The position numbers and the translations under genes are program-made. From NCBI GenBank assembly GCA_964600165.1, contig CAZRIP010000077.1:1-18982 (forward strand): a stretch of 18,982 nt of DNA, in the 5' to 3' direction. The notes beneath the pieces are model-generated. The model was not told where the DNA came from. It searched no databases and worked only from the letters and a program-made list of their open reading frames with translations. This document shows, one piece after another, positions 13,293 through 18,982 of this stretch; position 1 is the stretch's first letter; each line of letters starts with the position of its first letter. Source of the stretch: CAZRIP01 sp964600165. Lineage in GTDB: Bacteria > Elusimicrobiota > Elusimicrobia > UBA1565 > UBA9628.

Positions 13293-16200
13293 CTTTCGAT
13301 GGCGAACTTGACGACGGAAGTGGCGTTATTCCCGCTATTCTTGATGTAGGCGAAGTAGACTCCGCTGGCGACGGTAAGCCCGCTGGAATTGGTGCCGGGC
13401 CATTGGACCTTGCCGGCGTTGACGCTCGTAAACGGCAGCTCCACCACGCGCTCGCCGGCGAGATTGAAGATCTTGATGGTGCCCTGGGCCGGCAGTGTGT
13501 CGAAGGTCAGGACCTGCGCGTCGAACCTCCCCTTCGAGCCGATCATCCACGGCTTCGGGTAGACGCGGACTTGGTCGAGCGAGCTGCCGAGGGTCGTCGC
13601 GCCGAAGAGCGCGAAAACGGAGAAATGGGGCGTGGTCGCGCGCACCAGATGGTCGGCGGTGTCGACGGTCGTGGCGAGGGCGTTCCACTTGATGATCGTC
13701 GGATCGAGCGTATACACCGTGAGCGTGTTGACGGAGACGGGAGGATTGGTGCCGTCGACGATGCCGGGGCTCGTCGAGTCGAAATAGGGAAGCGAGATCG
13801 TCGCCGAGGAGCCGAGCGGCATCGTGTATGGGATGCCGCCGACGGTCGGGACGACCTCGACGAGCGAGCCGCCGATCAGCGCCTGGCCGGTGGGCTCGTT
13901 GAGCAGGCCTTCCGTCATCGTCAGCGCGTCGATCCGGATCGGATGGCCGATCGGGTCGTTGGAAAAAAAGATCTGCGCGGGCGCGCCGAAGGCGTTGGGC
14001 GGAAGCACGAGCTGGACGCGGGTGTTGGGCAGGGTCATCGTGCTCGCGAAGGCGCCCTGGTAATCGGAGAGCACCTCGGGCGAAGCCAACGCGCGATGGA
14101 CCAGCAGCACGCTGTCGACGGCGCCGTTGAAGCCCAGATCGTAGGCGCCCGTCGCCGAGGTCCGGTTGCCGATGCCGACGGGGCAGTTCACGCCGTTGCA
14201 AAGCGGGTTGAGGCGCGGTCCCCCGAGCGCCGTCGGCCCGGCGACCAGCGCGCCGTCGATGTAGAGCGACGCGTTGACCCCGTCGTAGACGCCCACGACG
14301 CGGTGCCAGTGGCCGGCGTCGACGGCCGACGGGGCGGTGATCGAGAGTCCGGGCTTGACCAAAAAGCGGTAGCGGCTGCCGAAGACGTCGAGAGAGAAGG
14401 CCTCCGCCCCTTGGACGCCCTTGGCGACGATTCCCGCGCCGTTGGGCAGCGCCGTCGTCGCGGGGTTCACCCACGCTCCGACCGTGAGGGCGTCGGTGAA
14501 GTTGTAGATGCCGGGGTCGGCGATCAGCACGAGACTGCTCGTCTGTCCCGTCAGGCTCACCGCCGTGTTGAGGTTCGGAGGCCCGGACGTCAAGGTGGGC
14601 GTCGAGACGCAGCCGGCCGTCAGGCAGGTGAACAGCCCCGCGTTGCCGAAGCTCGAGGAGTCCTTGGCCGCGGTGCTGGTACCGTCGTCGAATTGCCAGA
14701 GGCCGACGACGCCGCTCGGCGGGACGTAGACGGACGACGGCGCGGACGAGACCGAGACTCCGAAGGAAGGGTTCGTGACGGTCGAGCCCGCGAGGGTGAA
14801 CGTCGTCGTCGACTGGCCGCCGCTGTAGGCCCGGACCCTCGTGTAATAAGTCGACGCGGGCAAGAGCCCGCCGAGCGTCATCGTGAGCTGTTGCGTCGTC
14901 TGCGTGGCGACGACGACGGCGAAGAGCGGGTCGGTCGCGATGCTGAGCTCGTAGAACGTGTAAGACGGGTCGGCTAAGGGCGGCGCCGCGCCGGCGTCCC
15001 ATTGGAAGCTCGCGGAGTTGGTCGTCACGCCGACGGGATTGACCGCGAGCGGCGGCAGCGCGAGCGTGTACGCGTTGGCGGCCGTCGAGGTCGGCCCGGT
15101 CCCCCCCGCGTTGACCGGCTGCATCTGAAACGAGTAGAGCGTGTTGGTCAACAGGCCCGTCGACGAATAGGAGACGTCCTGGCCGGGGACCCCGGGCGAA
15201 GGGACGACCGCGAAGGGCGTCGGCGCGCCGGAGCTGAAGAGATTGTAGCTCGTCGCTCCGGTGACGTCCGCCCAATGCCAGTCGATCTGGGTGTTCGACC
15301 GCGCGACGCCCGCGACGGTCGAGGCGTTGGGCGTCGTGAAAGTCGAGAAGAACGAGAAGTTCGAGAAGGCCCCCCCGAAAACGTCGGTCGAGCGTCCGTT
15401 GGCCGCGCGGACGCGGAAATAGTAAGGCTTGCCGGCGGTCAGGCCGCTGAGCGTCGTGGTGTTGCCCGTGAAATTGGCCGAGATCGCGATGGGCGTGGAG
15501 ACGTCGGCGGGGGCCGAGAAATTGTTCTGCGACATCGACAGCTCGTAGCGCGTGTAGGCGGGGTTGCCGTTGGCGCTCCACTGGAGCGTGATGCTCGTCG
15601 GCGTCACGGCCGTCGAGTTGAGCCCCGTGGGCGCCGCGGCCAGCGTATAGGAGGTCGTCACCGCTCCGAGCGCGCTGGTGCCCCAGGTGTCCGTCGTCTT
15701 GCCGTAGCGGGCGTGCGAGACGTTGGGCGTGGCGTCGGCGAGCGTCTCGAGATAGGTCGAGCCGCCGACGGTCGTGTTCGCCACGTGCACGCCGGTCGAA
15801 GTCTCGAAGAGCTGGAAGAGGTTGCTGACTCCGTCGCTGCAGATCCGCGTCGCGGAGAACGTCCATTGGATCTGGTTGGCCGCGACCGGCGTCGCGGCGA
15901 TGAGAGGCGTGTCCGGGGCGGTTTTATCGATCGAGACGGAAAACACCGGGCTTTCCGTGGTAGACAACCCGTCGGCGGACTGCGCGACGAAGATGAACTC
16001 CGAAGTCGCCGTCGTCGTGCTCGGCCCGATGGACACGACGCTCGTCGTCCCGTTGGACGGCGAGCCGCTGTAGGCGACGGTGCTGATTCCGAACGTCACG
16101 CCGCTGTTCGCCGAGTATTTATACGCGTTGGCGGCGTACTCCATCAGGATCGTGTCGTCCGAGAGGATGGCCGGATAGAGGCGCAGCTCGTCGATCTGGC

Positions 16201-17683
16201 CGTTGAAGAACCGCGAGGCGCCCGTGAGGCTGCCCACGTAGGCCGGGACGCTCGCGTTTTGCGCGTCGACCTGCAGGATGCCCGAGCTGATCGCCGCGCC
16301 GCTGTAAACGTTCACGCCGTCGATGTAATACTTCCAGAACGCGCCGTCCTGGCGCGAGGCGGCGAGGAAGTGCCATTGGCTGTCGTTGTGGATCGTCAAG
16401 GTCTCCGCCGCCGGGACGCCCGGCGACGCGGCGTTCTCCTGCGCGTCCTCGAAGTCGATCTTGCAGCCGTTGATGCCGAAGCGCCAGAAATGCGTTCCGC
16501 CGTCGTCTTGCGCGATGATGCTCTGGTTCGGGGTGCAGTTGGAGGTCTTGACCCAGGCGGACAGCGTGAAGGCCGTCGGCAGGTACCACTGGCCCTGGCC
16601 GTCGAACTGGATGTAGTCCGAGGAGCCGTTGAAGGTCCAGGCGTGATTGGTCCCGCTGAAAGTCGACGCGTTGCTCGGCGCCGTGCCCGGGACGGACGTC
16701 GCCCACGGCGTCGGGCCGGCCGGCGGCGCCACGGGCAAGCTGCCGAACGCGGGACAGGCGCCGCCGACGGGATTATGCCCGCCGGCGAGTCCGAGCGAGC
16801 CGCAGGCGCCGCCGGTGTAGACGCATTGTCCCAGCTGCCCGACGAGCTGCGGGCGCATGCAGCCCTTCGGGACGTCGGCGAAGCTCGTGCTGACGGAGCA
16901 GCTTCCGTTCACGGCGTTCACGGCGCTTTCCCACTTGAGGTCGATCGCCGCGTTCGCGGTCCCACCGTCCTGATAGTATTCGAGGACGATCTGGTAGGGC
17001 TGCCCGGCCGTCATCGGAACGGCCTGGCTCGTCAGCGTCGCGGACTGGTCCACGAACGAGGAGATGAGGTTGACGCCGTTGACGTAGAGGTTGACGCCGT
17101 CGTCGGCGGTCACCTGGAACGTATAGTTGGTCGAGACCGGCGCGATCACGTAGCCGGACCAGCGCGCGGCGAAAGTCGGCGTCGACGATATGACGCCCGG
17201 CGGAAAGCTGCCGTTTTTGGTGAAGTTGATCGGTCCGTCCATCTGCTGCAGCCGGACTTTCCAATCGAAGTTGGGCGGGACGTTGTCGTCGTTGATCGTG
17301 AAATAGGAGCCGAGAAAACCTTGATCGGCCGCGTCGGCGCTCGTCGTGTCGGCGTAGCGGTAGGTCGCGATCGCGCAGGCGGCGGCGGCGCCGCAGGCGG
17401 CGGGCACGCCGCTCGTGATGCAGGACGACACGTCGACCCGGTAATTGTCCTCGAAGCGCGCGCCGAGGCGCGCCGTCGAGAAAAAATCGCTCGGCTGCGT
17501 GCCGATCTTGAGCCCCGGAGACGTCGAGTCCTGCAGCGACACGCGCACGCCGGGGATGGCTTGGCGGGTCGAGCCGGCCGCGTAGGATCCGTCGCATTGC
17601 TCGATGGTCGGCGTGAAAAAAGACGGGCCCGCCCAGGCCGAGGCGGGCCACGCCAAGACGGCGAAAATCAGTAGTCGGTGCAT
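13289..17683 (-). CDS. Giant cell-surface protein: PA14, LamG, FN3 repeats, LamG, sorting-type C-terminal domain
   Basis: A 1464-residue exported multidomain protein. In order: signal peptide (1-18, cleavage after AWA); a PA14-like beta domain (about 122-255, with WSGYV and the TADDGVNLYVNG core); a Cys-rich linker (262-310); a first LamG/concanavalin-like domain (about 345-510); an Ig/FN3-like region (530-680); three FN3 repeats (about 683-785, 790-875, 880-975); a second LamG domain (about 992-1205); a beta-rich domain with a ZU5-like opening, LVLPPNAF (about 1215-1360); and a C-terminal FlgD-Ig/type IX sorting-like domain (1370-1464) with VRVYPKPW, IKIFNLAGERV and SGVYFAYIK. PA14 and LamG commonly bind carbohydrates, so adhesion or polysaccharide binding is likely; no catalytic domain is seen. 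It overlaps the PorV-like gene by 4 nt. No clear Shine-Dalgarno precedes ATG 17683. Confidence 0.88.
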   Translation of the reverse strand: MHRLLIFAVLAWPASAWAGPSFFTPTIEQCDGSYAAGSTRQAIPGVRVSLQDSTSPGLKIGTQPSDFFSTARLGARFEDNYRVDVSSCITSGVPAACGAAAACAIATYRYADTTSADAADQGFLGSYFTINDDNVPPNFDWKVRLQQMDGPINFTKNGSFPPGVISSTPTFAARWSGYVIAPVSTNYTFQVTADDGVNLYVNGVNLISSFVDQSATLTSQAVPMTAGQPYQIVLEYYQDGGTANAAIDLKWESAVNAVNGSCSVSTSFADVPKGCMRPQLVGQLGQCVYTGGACGSLGLAGGHNPVGGACPAFGSLPVAPPAGPTPWATSVPGTAPSNASTFSGTNHAWTFNGSSDYIQFDGQGQWYLPTAFTLSAWVKTSNCTPNQSIIAQDDGGTHFWRFGINGCKIDFEDAQENAASPGVPAAETLTIHNDSQWHFLAASRQDGAFWKYYIDGVNVYSGAAISSGILQVDAQNASVPAYVGSLTGASRFFNGQIDELRLYPAILSDDTILMEYAANAYKYSANSGVTFGISTVAYSGSPSNGTTSVVSIGPSTTTATSEFIFVAQSADGLSTTESPVFSVSIDKTAPDTPLIAATPVAANQIQWTFSATRICSDGVSNLFQLFETSTGVHVANTTVGGSTYLETLADATPNVSHARYGKTTDTWGTSALGAVTTSYTLAAAPTGLNSTAVTPTSITLQWSANGNPAYTRYELSMSQNNFSAPADVSTPIAISANFTGNTTTLSGLTAGKPYYFRVRAANGRSTDVFGGAFSNFSFFSTFTTPNASTVAGVARSNTQIDWHWADVTGATSYNLFSSGAPTPFAVVPSPGVPGQDVSYSSTGLLTNTLYSFQMQPVNAGGTGPTSTAANAYTLALPPLAVNPVGVTTNSASFQWDAGAAPPLADPSYTFYELSIATDPLFAVVVATQTTQQLTMTLGGLLPASTYYTRVRAYSGGQSTTTFTLAGSTVTNPSFGVSVSSAPSSVYVPPSGVVGLWQFDDGTSTAAKDSSSFGNAGLFTCLTAGCVSTPTLTSGPPNLNTAVSLTGQTSSLVLIADPGIYNFTDALTVGAWVNPATTALPNGAGIVAKGVQGAEAFSLDVFGSRYRFLVKPGLSITAPSAVDAGHWHRVVGVYDGVNASLYIDGALVAGPTALGGPRLNPLCNGVNCPVGIGNRTSATGAYDLGFNGAVDSVLLVHRALASPEVLSDYQGAFASTMTLPNTRVQLVLPPNAFGAPAQIFFSNDPIGHPIRIDALTMTEGLLNEPTGQALIGGSLVEVVPTVGGIPYTMPLGSSATISLPYFDSTSPGIVDGTNPPVSVNTLTVYTLDPTIIKWNALATTVDTADHLVRATTPHFSVFALFGATTLGSSLDQVRVYPKPWMIGSKGRFDAQVLTFDTLPAQGTIKIFNLAGERVVELPFTSVNAGKVQWPGTNSSGLTVASGVYFAYIKNSGNNATSVVKFAIER

Positions 17684-17709
17684 GGGCGGAGCCGATCCTA
17701 TGAGGAATA

Positions 17710-17739
17710 CCCTAACAGCGGACTGTTAAGGTTTTATTG
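17710..17739. terminator. Hairpin between the CCA-enzyme gene and the giant protein gene
   Basis: CCCTAACAG (17710-17718) pairs with CTGTTAAGG (17723-17731) across a CGGA loop, with 9 pairs including one G-T. The T-run (TTTTATTG) is on the plus strand, although both flanking genes are on the minus strand, where only TATTCC follows. It could be a weak terminator for the CCA-enzyme gene, whose TAA stop is embedded in the A/T run. Confidence 0.45.
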
Positions 17740-18982
17740 CTGTGATTTGGGGAGGGTTTTGAGGAAGGCGAGGGCTTCGTCGCGCGTCTTGACCTTGCCC
17801 TCGGCCTGGGCTTCCCGCAGCTGCTCGAGGGCCTTGCCGATCTCCGGGCCCGGAGGAAGCGCGAGGATTTTCATGACCTCGGTGCCGTCGACGAGCCGGT
17901 CGGGCACGGGCTTGGTCTCCGCGAAGAGCCGGCCCATGAGGCCGGAGATGACTTGGAGGTGGTAGACCGTCTTTTGCGCCTCGGCGGGGCTCAGCCGAGC
18001 GCGGGCCTGCGCGCCCTCTTCCGGCGGCTGGGCGGCGGCGCGCAGGAGCTTGACGACGCGCTCGTGGGGCAGGTAGCTCGCGTGATCCGCCCAGCAGACG
18101 AGCAGCAGCGGCAAGGCGTGCGGGCCGAGATCGCGGAAGAACCGGTAAGCGGCTTTGTCGGTCACGAGCCCCCCCGCCGCGAGGTTTCCCGGCCGCAGGT
18201 GGTGGGCGATGACGGTCGAGACTTCATCGATCTGCGCTCGCGAGAACTTGAGCCGGCGCAGGATCTCCGTCGAGCGCTTGGCCCCCGCCTGCTCGTGGCC
18301 GAAGAAGCGCAGCCGTCCTCCGACGGTCTTGGCCGTGTCCGGCTTGGCGACGTCGTGCAGCAGCGTCGCGAGCATCAGCAGCGCGCGCGAGCCCTGGGGC
18401 AGGGATTCCCCGACGTGCCGGCCGTGCTCGGGAAAGACCTTCACGAGGGAGTCCAAGAGAAAGTCGGCCCGGGCCGCGGCGTCCAGGCTGTGCTTGAGCA
18501 CGCCGCCTTCGCCGTAATAGACCTCGGCGCAGCGGCGCGCGGGCTCGAGCTCCGGGAAAAGGGCGGTCAGCAGGCCGCGCTCGTCCATCGTCCGAAGCCA
18601 GCGCGAGCTCCCGGGCTGCGAGAGGAGCGCCATGAGCTCCGCCTGGACGCGCTCGCCCGCCGGGACGCGCACGCGATGGCGCAGCCGCTCCATCAGCGAG
18701 AGCGTCTTCTCCTCGATCGCGAAGCCGAGCTGCGCGGCGATGCGCACGGCGCGCAAGAGACGCAAGGGGTCGTCCTTGAAGAGCGCCTCGGACTCCGCGC
18801 GCACGCTCTTGCCTGACAGGTCTTTCCAGCCTCCGCGCGGATCGACGAGCTCGGAGAGCGCCCACAGGCGCTTGGCGCTCGCGGGAATGGCGAGCGCGTT
18901 GATCGTGAAGTCGCGCCGCGCGAGGTCTTCTTCGATCTCGCCGCCTTGCAGCTCCGCGACGTCGACTTGATGCACGACCTTG
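17734..18982 (-). CDS. CCA-adding enzyme/poly(A) polymerase family protein with HD domain (5' end outside window)
   Basis: The visible 415 residues are the C-terminal part of a class II tRNA nucleotidyltransferase-family protein; the reading frame is open to the right edge. Present near the cut end are RRDFTINALAI, the neck DPRGGWKDL and the DDPLRLLRAVRIAAQL motif, which bind nucleotide and tRNA. An HD phosphohydrolase domain follows (LLHDVAKPDTA, His-Asp about 205 residues into the visible part, with later FGHE and AHH motifs), as in E. coli Cca. The catalytic G-G-x-V-R-D and D-x-D motifs would lie beyond the window, so CCA-adding and poly(A) activities cannot be told apart. The GTG at 18973-18975 is internal, not a start. 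Downstream lies a hairpin, then the giant surface-protein gene 50 nt away. Confidence 0.9.
   Translation of the reverse strand, partial: KVVHQVDVAELQGGEIEEDLARRDFTINALAIPASAKRLWALSELVDPRGGWKDLSGKSVRAESEALFKDDPLRLLRAVRIAAQLGFAIEEKTLSLMERLRHRVRVPAGERVQAELMALLSQPGSSRWLRTMDERGLLTALFPELEPARRCAEVYYGEGGVLKHSLDAAARADFLLDSLVKVFPEHGRHVGESLPQGSRALLMLATLLHDVAKPDTAKTVGGRLRFFGHEQAGAKRSTEILRRLKFSRAQIDEVSTVIAHHLRPGNLAAGGLVTDKAAYRFFRDLGPHALPLLLVCWADHASYLPHERVVKLLRAAAQPPEEGAQARARLSPAEAQKTVYHLQVISGLMGRLFAETKPVPDRLVDGTEVMKILALPPGPEIGKALEQLREAQAEGKVKTRDEALAFLKTLPKSQQ

Noticed and set aside
15002..17674. Open frame of about 890 codons on the plus strand opposite the giant surface protein
   Set aside because: Arg-rich low-complexity product with no domain, ribosome site or promoter; the minus-strand frame has PA14, LamG and FN3 domains.
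18973..18975. GTG as the start of the CCA-enzyme gene
   Set aside because: The frame remains open to the window edge and the essential N-terminal nucleotidyltransferase motifs are missing, so this is an internal valine codon.

Overview
The window is GC-rich, gene-dense bacterial chromosome with no mobile genes, no rRNA and no CRISPR array. Signal peptides, beta-barrel proteins ending in phenylalanine and a PorV-like protein indicate a Gram-negative (diderm) cell. The PorV-like barrel next to a giant PA14/LamG/FN3 protein with a sorting-type C-terminal domain, and the PerR-rubrerythrin-Fe-S-DUF3501 operon, would fit an anaerobic or microaerophilic lineage such as Elusimicrobiota. That placement is inference from gene content only.

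Layout, left to right. (1) Positions 25-3543, minus strand: tRNA-Gly(CCC) followed after 13 nt by a large secreted M16C metallopeptidase; a good sigma-70-type promoter lies just before the tRNA. (2) 3585-6167: a ferritin-like/VIT1 iron transporter (minus) divergent from a small outer-membrane barrel (plus), then a plus-strand pair made of a stand-alone PuuD-type membrane protein and a double CDGSH iron-sulfur protein. A perfect 16-bp inverted repeat with T-runs on both strands separates this pair from the next, converging unit. (3) 6256-11286, all minus: perR, rubrerythrin, a two-cluster Fe-S oxidoreductase (glycolate-oxidase/heterodisulfide-reductase type), DUF3501, leucyl aminopeptidase and GTP cyclohydrolase I. 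The perR promoter is consensus and overlaps a likely PerR/Fur-type operator. Two strong palindromes sit between rubrerythrin and the Fe-S gene. (4) 11300-17683, minus: a 1464-residue cell-surface protein, a PorV/PorQ-like barrel and an NAD-dependent epimerase, tightly spaced; the first two overlap by 4 nt. (5) 17734 to the right edge, minus: the 3' part of a CCA-adding enzyme/poly(A) polymerase-family gene with an HD domain.

Functional themes. Iron and peroxide handling recurs: the ferritin-like VIT transporter, the CDGSH protein, PerR and rubrerythrin. The PerR operon reads as a self-regulated peroxide-reduction module in which the Fe-S protein and DUF3501 probably feed electrons to rubrerythrin. 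The giant protein and PorV-like barrel read as an exported substrate and its outer-membrane partner. The most interesting points are that substrate/PorV pairing, the tRNA-led peptidase transcript, the family of palindromes with a shared GGCGGATG core, and a low-complexity insertion in the Fe-S protein whose DNA carries long inverted arms.

Almost all of the sequence is assigned; no gene-free stretch exceeds 90 bases.
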